Origin: Thalassotalea psychrophila
Lineage (GTDB): Bacteria > Pseudomonadota > Gammaproteobacteria > Enterobacterales > Alteromonadaceae
Length of the DNA: 64,000 nt
Assembly (NCBI RefSeq): GCF_031583595.1
Contig: NZ_CP134145.1
Location: forward strand, 124,001 to 188,000
Direction of reading: 5' to 3'
Shown here: positions 42,152-52,001 of the stretch, piece by piece
Position numbering within the stretch: position 1 is the first letter of the stretch
Layout of the letters: every line of letters starts with the position of its first letter
Translations under genes and position numbers: made by a program
Notes under the pieces: generated by a model
The model's database searches: none
What the model was told of the DNA's origin: nothing
The model's input: the letters and a program-made list of their open reading frames with translations, nothing else

Positions 42152-43534
42152 TTGCAAAATAATAACTCTAACTATACTTCTCTCATGCAAAAATTTCTCT
42201 TTCTAGGGGATTTTTGCCTTATTTTTGTAGCATTTGTTTTGGCGACTGAACAAACATTTAAACAAGCTCAGAACCTAGACAATATAAGTGTTGGCATAAT
42301 GTTTGCCGTTGTGATGCAAGTCACATTTTTGGGGCTAGGCTTATATAAATCAAAACTTAGAGAAAAATTACTTGGTTTAACTCGCCGCCTATTTATTGCT
42401 ACCGCCATTAGTTATTTATTACTATCGATCATGGTGCAATTTATTGAAAATCATGTGGTTAACAGCGAATCTATTTTTTATGCCTGCGTTTATTCCTTAT
42501 TAGCTAGTGCTATTTTTCGGTTTTTACTGATCCGGAATAATGTTTTAGGCTTTGCTCGTCGTAACGTAGTTGTTTTAGGTTGTGGGCAAAGGGCATTAAT
42601 CATAGAAGAAAGAATGCGCCGAGATGTGGATAAAGAGGGCTTCAATTTACTTGGTTTTGTGCATATGGAAGGTGATATTCCGGCAGACATTAAAGAAAAT
42701 CACATTGTTGTGTTAAAAAATGGCTTAGTCGAGTTTGTCATAAAAAATCATGTACACGAGATAGTTGTTGCTACTGATGAACGACGGGAAAACTTACCAG
42801 TGGATGATCTTTTCTCATGTAAATTAAGAGGTGTAGTGGTTACTGAAATTCTTGATTTTATTGAAAAAGAAACGGGGCAAATAGCGGTTAATTTAATTTA
42901 TCCAAGTTGGGTCATATATTCAGATGGATTCGTACCAAGTAACGATATAAGAAATACCTTTGATTGGCTGTTTAACGCAGCGTTATCAACAATTTTGTTT
43001 TTAGTAGCTTGGCCGTTTATGTTACTTACCGTTATTGCGATTAAGCTTGAAGATGGCCTAGATAAACCGTGTTTTTATAAGCAAGAACGCGTTGGCTTAA
43101 GAGGTAATATATTTCAAATTATAAAGTTTCGCTCTATGAAGCTAGATGCTGAAAACAATGGTGCGCAATGGGCAAAAACAAGCGATTCACGTATTACTAA
43201 AGTTGGCAGTATAATTAGAAAATATCGAATTGATGAATTACCACAGATATATAATGTGTTGGCAGGCGATATGGGTTTTGTTGGACCCAGACCAGAACGC
43301 CCTGAGTTTGTCGAACAGTTGCGAACAAAAATTCCATATTATAATGAACGTCATAATGTGAAGTCGGGTTTAACTGGTTGGGCACAATTAAAATATCCCT
43401 ATGGCGCTACGGTGATGGACGCGGAAGAAAAACTCAAATTCGATCTCTACTATATTAAGCATCGCAGCTTTTTTTTAGATCTTTCGATTATAATACAAAC
43501 CTTTGAGGTGATCTTATTTGGTAAAGGCAGGTAG
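42152..43534 (+). CDS. Initiating sugar transferase (EpsB/TIGR03013 type)
   Basis: This 460-residue polyprenyl glycosylphosphotransferase has four to five N-terminal membrane segments, a CoA-binding-like domain (about 130-240) and a C-terminal bacterial sugar transferase domain. That domain holds KQERVGLRGNIFQIIKFRSM, RKYRIDELPQIYNVL and GDMGFVGPRPERPEF. It transfers the first sugar phosphate to undecaprenyl phosphate. It appears to start with TTG 42152; ATG 42185 is an alternative with no better ribosome site. It begins the plus-strand sub-operon with deacetylase and exosortase. Confidence 0.92.
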   Translation: MQNNNSNYTSLMQKFLFLGDFCLIFVAFVLATEQTFKQAQNLDNISVGIMFAVVMQVTFLGLGLYKSKLREKLLGLTRRLFIATAISYLLLSIMVQFIENHVVNSESIFYACVYSLLASAIFRFLLIRNNVLGFARRNVVVLGCGQRALIIEERMRRDVDKEGFNLLGFVHMEGDIPADIKENHIVVLKNGLVEFVIKNHVHEIVVATDERRENLPVDDLFSCKLRGVVVTEILDFIEKETGQIAVNLIYPSWVIYSDGFVPSNDIRNTFDWLFNAALSTILFLVAWPFMLLTVIAIKLEDGLDKPCFYKQERVGLRGNIFQIIKFRSMKLDAENNGAQWAKTSDSRITKVGSIIRKYRIDELPQIYNVLAGDMGFVGPRPERPEFVEQLRTKIPYYNERHNVKSGLTGWAQLKYPYGATVMDAEEKLKFDLYYIKHRSFFLDLSIIIQTFEVILFGKGR

Positions 43535-43539
43535 TTAAA

Positions 43540-44421
43540 TTGCAAAGCCATCCAAATCAAGCGCATATTCTTACTGTAGATGTTGAAGATTATTTTCAAG
43601 TATCAGCATTTGAAAATGTAATTGCCAGAAGTGAGTGGGATTCTTTAGAGCATCGGGTAGAGAAAAATACTCATAGAATATTGGATTTGTTCGATAAGCA
43701 AAATGCCAAGGCGACATTTTTTGTATTAGGTTGGGTTGCCGAGCGTTATCCAAACGTAGTCAAAAGAATCGTCAATGACGGGCATGAATTAGCTTCTCAT
43801 GGCTACGGCCATCAAAGGCTTACCAAGCTGAATCAAAAAGAAGCTCAGCAAGATATAGAAAAAAGTAAACATATTTTAGAAGATATCTCTTCGACTGAAG
43901 TTATAGGTTATCGGGCGCCAAGCTTTTCAATAAACAACAGCAATACCTGGGTTTATCAAATTCTAAAAGAGTTAGGTTTTCAATATAGCTCTAGCACTTA
44001 CCCCATCAACCATGACTTGTACGGTGAACCAAGCTGGCCAAGACAAGCTTATTTAACCAAAGAAAACATTCTAGAGATCCCTGCCTCTACATTGAACGTT
44101 GCGAACAGGAATTTTCCAATTGCTGGTGGTGGATATTACCGGTTACTACCTTATTGGTTAAATAAACAAGCAATTAGCCGTTATGTTAAGGCAGAATCTG
44201 TACCTTACATGTTTTATTTCCATCCCTGGGAGATAGACCCGGAACAGCCTAAATTTAGTCAAGCATCGTTAAAATCAAAATTCAGACACTATACAAACCT
44301 GAGCAATATGGAGAGCAAAATAGAAAAACTTTTATCAAGCTATCATTGGCAAACTGTAAAAGCATATTATGCGTCTGACTCAGTGAGCACAAACTCCGTC
44401 GCTGGTTGTTATTGTGATTAA
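43540..44421 (+). CDS. XrtA-associated polysaccharide deacetylase
   Basis: This 293-residue NodB-type deacetylase with the DUF3473 extension has TVDVEDYFQVSAFE (metal Asp), the motif ELASHGYGHQ, IGYRAPSFSI and the C-terminal FYFHPWEIDPEQP. It fits TIGR03006 of exosortase A loci. It starts with TTG 43540 preceded by AGGTAG, and its end overlaps the xrtA start by 8 bases. It removes N-acetyl groups from the growing polysaccharide. Confidence 0.92.
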   Translation: MQSHPNQAHILTVDVEDYFQVSAFENVIARSEWDSLEHRVEKNTHRILDLFDKQNAKATFFVLGWVAERYPNVVKRIVNDGHELASHGYGHQRLTKLNQKEAQQDIEKSKHILEDISSTEVIGYRAPSFSINNSNTWVYQILKELGFQYSSSTYPINHDLYGEPSWPRQAYLTKENILEIPASTLNVANRNFPIAGGGYYRLLPYWLNKQAISRYVKAESVPYMFYFHPWEIDPEQPKFSQASLKSKFRHYTNLSNMESKIEKLLSSYHWQTVKAYYASDSVSTNSVAGCYCD

Positions 44422-45925
44422 TTCAGAAACTAATAGCAAAGCGGAAACTCATCGTGATAATAAATTTAATTTAATGATTTTTAGTGTTTTTCTACTTTGG
44501 TTTATTACGTTTTTTAGTGGCTTAAAAGCGGCTGCTTCAGTTTGGTGGGTGTCTGAAATATTTCATCATTGTGCCTTTGTATTACCGATAAGTACTTGGT
44601 TAATTTATCAAAAGAGACATGAGATATTAGCTGAGGCACCAAGGCCAAATTACGGTGCTTTACCCTTTATTATTTTATTAATGCTTATTCATATTTTTGG
44701 AGTGGCTGGCGATATTCAGGTATTCCAATATATTGGTACTTTCGGTATTTTACCCTTTATTGCTTGGTTATTTATTGGCACTAAAGCATGTTCAAAAATT
44801 ATTTTTCCGTTGTTTTTTATTGGCTTTGCTATCCCCGTTGGTGATGAACTTATTCCCGTGCTGCAAGAAGTCACGGCAGATTTATCGGTATTTTTATTAA
44901 AGTTTATTGGTACGCCAGTATTACGAGAAAATCTATATATTGAAATACCCAACGGTCGCTTTTTTATCGCAGAGGCATGCTCTGGCATCAGCTTTTTAAT
45001 TGTCTCATTTGTGTTTGGTAATCTGTACGCGTATTTGTCTTTTCAAAAATATAACAAGAAGATTTTATTCTTAGTACTGTCTTTTTCCGTACCAATTATC
45101 GCGAATGCGTTAAGGGTATTTGGCATAGTTCTTATAGGTCATTACTTTGGAATGGAGTATGCAACCGGTACCGATCATTTAGTTTATGGTTGGGTGTTTT
45201 ATTGTTTTGTGTTGTTTTTACTCATTATTATTGGTGAAAAATTAAAAGACACTAAAAATAATGAAGTTATTTCAAGCCTACAACCTATACAGCTGTTAGT
45301 AAACTTAAGGTTAATTACTATCATTTGTTTTTTGTTTGCATCCGCAACTATGTGGCAATTATTGATTTATCAGAGTAAACATTACATTTACCAGAGCCAA
45401 AAACAACCAGATGTTTTGAGATTTTTTATTGCAAAATCAGACAATAGTTGGTTACCAAAATTTATTGGTTTTAGCCAAGAATTTAGAGGACGTTTGAATT
45501 TAGAGTCGGGTGATTTTATCGATGTTTATTGGGCAAGTTATCAACAAGGTGCAGATTATGAATTGATTTCTAATCTAAATTATTTGTACAGGAAAAAATA
45601 CTGGCGACCTACTGAATCCCAAGTCGTTGTTGGTAACGTTTTAGAAAATAATGTTTTATTCAACGAAATAACTTTAACTGGTGCACATAGACAAAGAAAA
45701 ATTTTTTATGTTTATCTGCTTAATGGTGAAGTGATAACGAATAAATTTAATGCAAAATTGTCGCACACATTAAATAAAGCACTGTTCAAGCAATCAAGCA
45801 TTTCAATTGTAGCTTTCAGCTTTCCGATTAAAAATTTAGAAAGTGAGGCTGAAGCGCAGTTTAAGTTGTGGTTTAGCCAAGTCACTTTGCAACCTAAAGT
45901 AGTTTATAGCAATGCAAAAATATAA
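44414..45925 (+). CDS. xrtA: Exosortase A with EpsI domain
   Basis: This 503-residue membrane protein of the exosortase/archaeosortase family has about eight helices in the first 290 residues with the catalytic Cys189 (AEACSGISFL), Arg234 (ANALRVFGI) and His255 (GTDHLVYGW). The C-terminal periplasmic part (about 320-500) is an EpsI-type domain. It cuts PEP-CTERM tails of exported proteins and attaches them to the surface polymer. It starts with GTG overlapping the deacetylase gene. No PEP-CTERM substrate is present in the window. Confidence 0.93.
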   Translation: MINSETNSKAETHRDNKFNLMIFSVFLLWFITFFSGLKAAASVWWVSEIFHHCAFVLPISTWLIYQKRHEILAEAPRPNYGALPFIILLMLIHIFGVAGDIQVFQYIGTFGILPFIAWLFIGTKACSKIIFPLFFIGFAIPVGDELIPVLQEVTADLSVFLLKFIGTPVLRENLYIEIPNGRFFIAEACSGISFLIVSFVFGNLYAYLSFQKYNKKILFLVLSFSVPIIANALRVFGIVLIGHYFGMEYATGTDHLVYGWVFYCFVLFLLIIIGEKLKDTKNNEVISSLQPIQLLVNLRLITIICFLFASATMWQLLIYQSKHYIYQSQKQPDVLRFFIAKSDNSWLPKFIGFSQEFRGRLNLESGDFIDVYWASYQQGADYELISNLNYLYRKKYWRPTESQVVVGNVLENNVLFNEITLTGAHRQRKIFYVYLLNGEVITNKFNAKLSHTLNKALFKQSSISIVAFSFPIKNLESEAEAQFKLWFSQVTLQPKVVYSNAKI

Positions 45926-46643
45926 ATCCAATGTCATTATATTAACCACAGGTTTAAGCGGTAGTTCACTGATCACGAGCTTAATTGCAAGTGCAGGCTA
46001 CTGGATTGGGAAAAAAACACGGGTTAAAGATAATTATTCTGGTCATTACGATACTTTTGAAAATGAGAAATTGATTCATCTTAATGAAAATTTATTTAAA
46101 CAATTGAATTTAACCTTTAATGCGAATACTCCATACGCTAAAGAAACCTTTGAACTGATCACGAATAGTTATTCCGTTTTAGATAAGAATGAACATCAAA
46201 AATTTATTGCTCATTGCGATAGCAATAGCCCTTGGATATGGAAAGATCCTAGATTAAGGGTAACTCTAGGATTTTGGTTGGAATTGATTCAAACTCATGA
46301 TTTAAAATTTATTCTTGTAACTAGGGAGCCATGGAGCTTATGGGTTTCTTTGTTAAACAAACGCCAGATTGTAGTACTTGAAACAGTTAAACGATTTGAA
46401 CTAGAGACTAGGGAGTTATTACGTTCATACGCAAAAGGTAAAAATATTCCTTTATGTACAATAAATTTTGATAAATTAATTTCAAAGCCGGAGCCACAAA
46501 TAGAAAAAATAAATCAATTTTTAGGGGTTGATTTAAGTAGAGAAGATTATAACAATGTGGCTAATCTAGCATTAGTTAAGGAAAGTAGAAGTTACATAAG
46601 GCAAGTTAAGGCGCTGCTTATTTTTATCAAAAATTACTTTTAG
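45912..46643 (+). CDS. Sulfotransferase-family protein
   Basis: This 243-residue protein has an N-terminal P-loop-like TTGLSGSSLITSLIASAGYWIG and a VTREPWSLWVSLLNK segment that corresponds to the PAPS 3'-phosphate-binding helix. The N-terminal loop is weaker than in the other sulfotransferases of the window. It overlaps the exosortase gene by 14 bases, so it is part of the same operon. It probably sulfates a sugar of the EPS. It converges with the acyltransferase gene. Confidence 0.72.
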   Translation: MQKYKSNVIILTTGLSGSSLITSLIASAGYWIGKKTRVKDNYSGHYDTFENEKLIHLNENLFKQLNLTFNANTPYAKETFELITNSYSVLDKNEHQKFIAHCDSNSPWIWKDPRLRVTLGFWLELIQTHDLKFILVTREPWSLWVSLLNKRQIVVLETVKRFELETRELLRSYAKGKNIPLCTINFDKLISKPEPQIEKINQFLGVDLSREDYNNVANLALVKESRSYIRQVKALLIFIKNYF

Positions 46644-46666
46644 GTTTCTGAATAAAGAGAGTTATT

Positions 46667-47266
46667 TTATTGCTCATTATTAGATATCCTGGTTTTTACC
46701 ACTTTAGCAGGGTTGCCCAGTGCAATGGAATTGTCAGGAATATCATCAAACAAAACAGAGCCGGCGGCGATTATGCAGTTTTTACCTACATTTGCCATAA
46801 TTATCGAGCCATTTCCTAACCATGAATTTTCGCCAATTCGTATTTGTGTGTATTCACCACCTTGCTCTTTGATCGGCATCGTTAGCTCATTAAAATAGTG
46901 TTGTTTTTTGCCGCTTAAAATGTGCACTGCGGAGCCTAATAAACAGTTTTTCTCAATTATAGCTGAGCCTATATTTGATTGAGGACCGATATAAACGCCT
47001 TGATGAATTTCAGTTTTTGTTTGCGACAATAATACTCCAAAACAGACCATAGCATCCTGATCACAATGCGTGATAGAGAATCGGTAAAATGCGGTACGTA
47101 AGTAACTACCGAACTTTCCAGGAAGTAAACTAAGCAACTGGGAAAATGCTGTTAACGTGGCGTCTTTCGCAAAAACATAAGCTAATAGTTTATATGCTAG
47201 GATCACTACTAGCATTATTAGTAATGAGATAATTTGAATAAATTTTTTAATGCTTTTATTCTTCAT
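46667..47266 (-). CDS. Left-handed beta-helix acyltransferase
   Basis: This protein of about 199 residues has one N-terminal membrane helix and a hexapeptide-repeat acyltransferase domain (IGPQSNIGSAIIEKNCLLGSAV, IGENSWLGNGSIIMANVGKNCIIAAGSV, ALGNPAKVV). It resembles the serine O-acetyltransferase or WbbJ type. It probably O-acetylates a sugar of the EPS. An in-frame ATG at 47287 overlaps the preceding gene by 20 bases; I prefer 47266, just after that stop. It ends the long minus-strand operon. Confidence 0.85.
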   Translation of the reverse strand: MKNKSIKKFIQIISLLIMLVVILAYKLLAYVFAKDATLTAFSQLLSLLPGKFGSYLRTAFYRFSITHCDQDAMVCFGVLLSQTKTEIHQGVYIGPQSNIGSAIIEKNCLLGSAVHILSGKKQHYFNELTMPIKEQGGEYTQIRIGENSWLGNGSIIMANVGKNCIIAAGSVLFDDIPDNSIALGNPAKVVKTRISNNEQ

Positions 47267-47267
47267 C

Positions 47268-48485
47268 TTACTTATGACCATTTTCATTATTTATTAAAGA
47301 ATCCAACTTTTTCAGCTGATTGCTCCATGAGTAATTATCTATTACTAATGCTAAGGCATTAGCAGAAATTGCTTTTCTTAAACTGGGTTGTTCAATTAGG
47401 CGTTTAATTTGAAGAAAAAACTCTTCTTCGGACTCAGCTACTAATAAATCCCTTTCTTGTTCACATTTAATACCCTGAATAGCATTTGGAGTAGAAATAA
47501 CGGGAATGTTGCAGGCAAATCCTTGAAGTATCTTATTTTGCACTCCTCGAGCTATTCTTAAGGGGGCAACAAAGAAATCGGCTTGTTGATAATATTCTCT
47601 AATATCACTTACAAAACCCGTCACTTCGACTCCTTTTGTGTCGTTTAAAGCGCAAACTTTTTCTGTAGGCTTCATACCTGCAATGATAAATCTAGCCTTA
47701 GGCCAATGAGTAAGGATATTGGGCCATACTTTTTTAGTAAACCATTCAACAGCATCTACATTTGGTAAGTAATCCATAACTCCTGTAAAAATAAATGTTG
47801 GCTTATTTTCATTGAATGCTTTTTGTACCGGTTGAAAATACGCTGTATCTAGACCGTTCCCCATTGATTCTACGTTATGAAATTTTGTATTTGATTTTTT
47901 AAATAAATCTACTTCTTTTTCAGAGGTAAAAAGACAATGATCGACATTTTGTTGAACTTGGTATTCATAATTTTGCAATAATTTAGCTTCTCTAGAGTAT
48001 ATTAGTTTAATTAAACCAGTTGATTTTTTTACATATTGTAGCCATTTATCCGAGTCTAAATCCATAAAGTCAACGATGATTTTGGGCTGGTTTGAATGAT
48101 TTAATTGATTAGTTTTAAAAATATATTCCATTACACTTGAGCTCGAACAAATAACAATGTCTATCTCTTCGGATAGTAATTTATTAATTTTTTCTTGCAG
48201 TTTGTTGTCATAAAAATAGCTAGTACTGATAGGTTTTTGGAAGATCAATGCTCGCAAATAGCGAAACAGTTTAGGCATCAACTTAGAGCTGGTAGTTTTA
48301 GTGAGTAATCGTTCATCTAGTTCTCTGATATTGATTGTATCTATATTTTTCTCAACAGGGCAGGCTACTCGAATTTCGTGTCCTTGTTCAGCTAAAAACT
48401 GAATTTGATGAAACGTTCTTATTTTTTCCCCTTTATTAGGAGGAAATGGAACTCGCTGAGTTATAAATAATATCTTCAATTTCAA
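47268..48485 (-). CDS. GT4 glycosyltransferase, XrtA-associated (TIGR03087 type)
   Basis: This 405-residue GT-B glycosyltransferase begins LFITQRVPFPPNKGEKIRTFHQI, typical of the exosortase-A-linked stp1 group. It has MGNGLDTAYFQP, FTGVMDYLPNVDAVEWF, and a nucleotide-sugar-binding region with FVAPLRIARGVQNKILQGFACNIPV in place of the classic EGxPxxxxE. It adds a sugar in the cytosol. It follows the beta-helix gene with an 86-base gap. Confidence 0.88.
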   Translation of the reverse strand: MKLKILFITQRVPFPPNKGEKIRTFHQIQFLAEQGHEIRVACPVEKNIDTINIRELDERLLTKTTSSKLMPKLFRYLRALIFQKPISTSYFYDNKLQEKINKLLSEEIDIVICSSSSVMEYIFKTNQLNHSNQPKIIVDFMDLDSDKWLQYVKKSTGLIKLIYSREAKLLQNYEYQVQQNVDHCLFTSEKEVDLFKKSNTKFHNVESMGNGLDTAYFQPVQKAFNENKPTFIFTGVMDYLPNVDAVEWFTKKVWPNILTHWPKARFIIAGMKPTEKVCALNDTKGVEVTGFVSDIREYYQQADFFVAPLRIARGVQNKILQGFACNIPVISTPNAIQGIKCEQERDLLVAESEEEFFLQIKRLIEQPSLRKAISANALALVIDNYSWSNQLKKLDSLINNENGHK

Positions 48486-48571
48486 CCTTAAAATATTTTA
48501 TTGTTAATTTTTATCTAAGGTCTGTTGAAAGATCTACAGACCTTAATTCATTGACCGAAATTTTTTTCAAA

Positions 48572-49822
48572 TTAGAGTTTTAATACTTCTTTTTTTGATT
48601 TGGAAAGTTTGTTATTTACAACTTTTGCGTTACCACCGTCACGGCTAGTGATTGTTTTGTTAGTGATGTTGTTTTCGATAAGTACCTCTACCGTTGATTT
48701 ATATCTATATTCAATAGCTCTAGGGTAATCGTGTTCGAGCCAAACACGATTGCCAACAATTTTAGTTAATGGACTGTCCTCAATCACTATGCCTGTGTCA
48801 GCAAATGGATCGCCGTTATCATGATGTATTATTATATTGTTTTTGATCAGGCCGCCTTTATTCGAATAGGTAATATTTTTATGTACCCTGGTCTTTAACA
48901 TCCCTAAACCAATTGCACGGTCGCAATCTTCGAAAGTGTTGTTGATTATGATTGGATTGTAACTATTATTCCAAATATGTATGGCATGCTCTGCGATCCT
49001 TTTATCAGGACTGGCAATATCTTTAAATGAATTGTTTCTTATAATCCAACCGTTTCCTGCATGTGCATCGACGCCACCGATATAATAATTTGGCCCAATT
49101 CCTGCGCTATAGTAAAATTGGCAGTGTTCTATTAAACCAAAGTCGGAAGACATTTCAGGGGCACCTTTTTTATCGTAAGAGACTTTTAGTAGTTGCTGAT
49201 ATGAATCTCTCATTACGCAATTTCTGATCACTGGATAGTCGGCATCGTTCTCCCCTGCAATTTGAATTAAATGGTGGATAGCGCCCTGTAGAGTAATGCC
49301 ATCTAGTAAGAAATGATCTCCGGAGACTTTAATTAAATTTGTCGCTCGGCTGTGTTTAAACATGCCGTTTGCTTTGATTATTACCTTTTCCGGCTTATTG
49401 TTATCGCTTACTAAAGCGATGTTATCGGCTTTGATATTTAGCGTTCTTTTTATTTTATATTCGCCATCGGCCAATGATATTAATACATTGCCACCTTCAG
49501 CATTAGCATTACGAACAGCTTCACTTAATGCCGATGCTGTATTTACATAAACATTACGATAATTCTTGGGTGTTTGAAAAGGTTTATCAAGATATGGGTT
49601 TGCTCTTTTGTCAAAATTTATAGCAATTCTTGATGTTGGATCAACCTCATCAGAAAAGTGACCACCACCGAGTTTTTGTTCAATTTTTTGACTTAACTGT
49701 TTAGCCACAGAAAGGCTTGGTTTAAATATAAAATAGCCAGCTATTGCCAATATAAATGCAAAGACGGAAAATCCGGCGCCAAAATACAGTCCTTTTTTGA
49801 AATACGATAGTTCTTCATTCAT
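48572..49822 (-). CDS. Membrane-anchored parallel beta-helix protein
   Basis: This 416-residue protein has one N-terminal membrane helix (about 13-33) and then a right-handed parallel beta-helix (about 85-395) with many NNxI and NxF turn repeats. Examples are GWIIRNNSFKDI, PIIINNTFEDC and GLIKNNIIIHHDNG. The segment NVLISLADGEYKI starts the coil as in PL6 alginate/chondroitinase-B-like lyases. It may be a periplasmic lyase or epimerase for the EPS. No catalytic residue can be assigned with certainty. Confidence 0.72.
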   Translation of the reverse strand: MNEELSYFKKGLYFGAGFSVFAFILAIAGYFIFKPSLSVAKQLSQKIEQKLGGGHFSDEVDPTSRIAINFDKRANPYLDKPFQTPKNYRNVYVNTASALSEAVRNANAEGGNVLISLADGEYKIKRTLNIKADNIALVSDNNKPEKVIIKANGMFKHSRATNLIKVSGDHFLLDGITLQGAIHHLIQIAGENDADYPVIRNCVMRDSYQQLLKVSYDKKGAPEMSSDFGLIEHCQFYYSAGIGPNYYIGGVDAHAGNGWIIRNNSFKDIASPDKRIAEHAIHIWNNSYNPIIINNTFEDCDRAIGLGMLKTRVHKNITYSNKGGLIKNNIIIHHDNGDPFADTGIVIEDSPLTKIVGNRVWLEHDYPRAIEYRYKSTVEVLIENNITNKTITSRDGGNAKVVNNKLSKSKKEVLKL

Positions 49823-49879
49823 TGTATGTATGTATTTGATAGCTTGTCTTAGAAAGTTTAGTACAACAATGAGAATATA

Positions 49880-50707
49880 TTAACTATTAGAGCGCTTTTT
49901 ACGAATATAGAGGAGATAGGCAGAGACTAGTAATAGTAAGCAAGGAAATGCCCAAATAAAAAAATAGCTAAAATATTCGAAGTAGTATTTTTTAGTGACA
50001 AAATGTTGAACACCATTCCAACGCTCAAAATTATTAGAATATATCCTTGTTAAGGCTTTTAAATCATCATTGCTATAACCGGCGTTTTTATAATGGGAAA
50101 TAACTAAACTTGAATTTTGGCTTATTTCCTCAGCAGAATAGGGCAGATAAACGCCGAAGTCGGGATCAAAGAGGTACTCTTGACCGTCTTTAAATTTGGC
50201 AGATACAATAACGTGTCCAGGGAAAGAAAGTAGTTGATTATGAATGTTGTGTTCATCAAGAATTTGCGACATTATCATCGATGCATCACCACAAATCCCT
50301 ATGCCTCTTTTTAAACTGCGATGATAATCGGAATAGTGATATTTTTCATACTCTGGTATGCCAGAAAACTTACCCATTAAAAACAATATATAGTTCTCCC
50401 ATACCGGTATAAGCTGATTAAATTTGGTATTTTCAAATTTTTTCCAGTGAATATGAGCAACGCCTTGGGCAATAACTGGTGTGATCTTTTGTGCATATTG
50501 CTGATCGTTTTCGTTTTGATTTCGAGCAATATTGTTGATGGTTTGCTTGTAACTAAGAGAAATATCATTTTGTTTGAACCTTAATTGATCAGAGAAAAAT
50601 ACTTTAGGTCGAATATCCTGAAAAAGGCCGTAAATATTGATAGATATTAATATTAGCGATATAAGAAACGCGGCAATAGTAAAAGCAAGGTTAACTTTTT
50701 TCATCAT
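49880..50707 (-). CDS. Transglutaminase-like membrane protein
   Basis: This 275-residue protein has a membrane helix at each end (about 8-30 and 245-268). Between them is a periplasmic transglutaminase-fold domain with the triad C139 (GIGICGDAS), H165 (FPGHVIVSA) and D181 (YLFDPDFG). Such domains act as proteases, amidases or cross-linkers. Its gene overlaps the Wzy-like polymerase gene by 17 bases, so the two products may act together. Confidence 0.75.
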   Translation of the reverse strand: MMKKVNLAFTIAAFLISLILISINIYGLFQDIRPKVFFSDQLRFKQNDISLSYKQTINNIARNQNENDQQYAQKITPVIAQGVAHIHWKKFENTKFNQLIPVWENYILFLMGKFSGIPEYEKYHYSDYHRSLKRGIGICGDASMIMSQILDEHNIHNQLLSFPGHVIVSAKFKDGQEYLFDPDFGVYLPYSAEEISQNSSLVISHYKNAGYSNDDLKALTRIYSNNFERWNGVQHFVTKKYYFEYFSYFFIWAFPCLLLLVSAYLLYIRKKRSNS

Positions 50708-51998
50708 TATCCTTACCTCTTAAAATATAGATGTTGTACGCACATGCACTGTACAAAATACACCAATATAAAATTTCTGAACGCATCCTATTTAGAAATG
50801 TCATTGCGATTAAAAAAGCAATAAAAGCTGCCTCAATTGCGATGACTTTATAATATTTATCTAGTTGCCTTTTTTCAGATAAATATTGTTTGCAAACTTT
50901 TAAAGTTTTAAACGAAGAATAAATCATAGTAATAAAAACTGCGAAACCGATATACCCTGCCTCGGTTAAAGCTTCTAACCAAGACGAGTGAACAGAGCGA
51001 TATTTGTTTTTACCAGTTTCGATACTTTCATCAATATAAAGAGGGGAATAAAGATTAAAACCCTTGTAGCCTAACCCCATCGGATGGTCGATAGATAATT
51101 TTAATGCAGCATGCCAAAATATAAGTCGTGTTGAACCTGATTCTTTTTCTTGGTCTATGCGCGCTTCTTTAATCGTAGAAATCCTTTCAATGAACAAATT
51201 ATCAGCTAAATATAATGAACCAAGTATGCCTAGTATAGTTAATGTAATAGCAGTTCTTTTTTGTAATTCTCTTTTGTATTTCGAAAAAAACATATGTGCC
51301 ATAAAAAAACAAACACTAAGAAGTACCGCTAAGAATGCTCCACGACTATTAATTAAAATTAAACTGTTTGCAATAAAGACACCGCTGACAGCAAATAAAG
51401 CTTTCAACCACAGTTGTTTTGTAACCCAGAAATAATATAACGAGATGACTATTGCTGGGGCTATTGCTGCAGCAATTCCGTTGGCATCTGGAGAATCAAC
51501 TGTGCCAATGCCTTCTAATCTTATTCCACTGTTACGTCCTAATTGCCAAGCAAGAAAGCTGATATACCAAGCGCCAAAAATGTAACCATAAAGAACTAAA
51601 TTTAATTTTTCATCAGTATCGATTAGTTTGTAGGCGATGGAAATAATAATTACTAATTTTAAAAAATATACAAAAGCGTCAAAATGTATATTTTGTGAGG
51701 TAGCCCAAAAATAAGTTATGCCATAAATAAATAATAACAAATAGACCCACTTAAACTGTGGCGCTGAAAACAACTTATTTTTGATATGTTCAGGCAATTT
51801 TATAAGTAAAGCGAAAACCATTAATAAAACGGCAAAGAATGAGTAACTAATATCGGGTATTGAAACGCCCCACCAACGATTTTGTGGGTAATAAAAATAT
51901 ACAGTTTCATAAAGTACAAAAGCAAAAACAGGTAATCTGAAAAACGTTAATATAAATCCAGAAACATAGGTAGTGATAAATAATATAATATTTAACAT
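50691..51998 (-). CDS. O-antigen ligase / Wzy-like polymerase
   Basis: This 435-residue polytopic protein has about 11 membrane segments and the Wzy_C motifs NSRGAFLAVLL and GSTRLIFWHAALKLSIDHPMGLGYKGFN, followed by VHSSWLEALTEAGYIG. This pattern matches the putative O-glycosylation ligase of exosortase A loci (TIGR03097-like). It polymerises or ligates the polysaccharide repeat at the periplasmic face. It lies 4 bases after the sulfotransferase gene stop. Confidence 0.88.
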   Translation of the reverse strand: MLNIILFITTYVSGFILTFFRLPVFAFVLYETVYFYYPQNRWWGVSIPDISYSFFAVLLMVFALLIKLPEHIKNKLFSAPQFKWVYLLLFIYGITYFWATSQNIHFDAFVYFLKLVIIISIAYKLIDTDEKLNLVLYGYIFGAWYISFLAWQLGRNSGIRLEGIGTVDSPDANGIAAAIAPAIVISLYYFWVTKQLWLKALFAVSGVFIANSLILINSRGAFLAVLLSVCFFMAHMFFSKYKRELQKRTAITLTILGILGSLYLADNLFIERISTIKEARIDQEKESGSTRLIFWHAALKLSIDHPMGLGYKGFNLYSPLYIDESIETGKNKYRSVHSSWLEALTEAGYIGFAVFITMIYSSFKTLKVCKQYLSEKRQLDKYYKVIAIEAAFIAFLIAMTFLNRMRSEILYWCILYSACAYNIYILRGKDNDEKS

Positions 51999-52001
51999 AA
52001 C

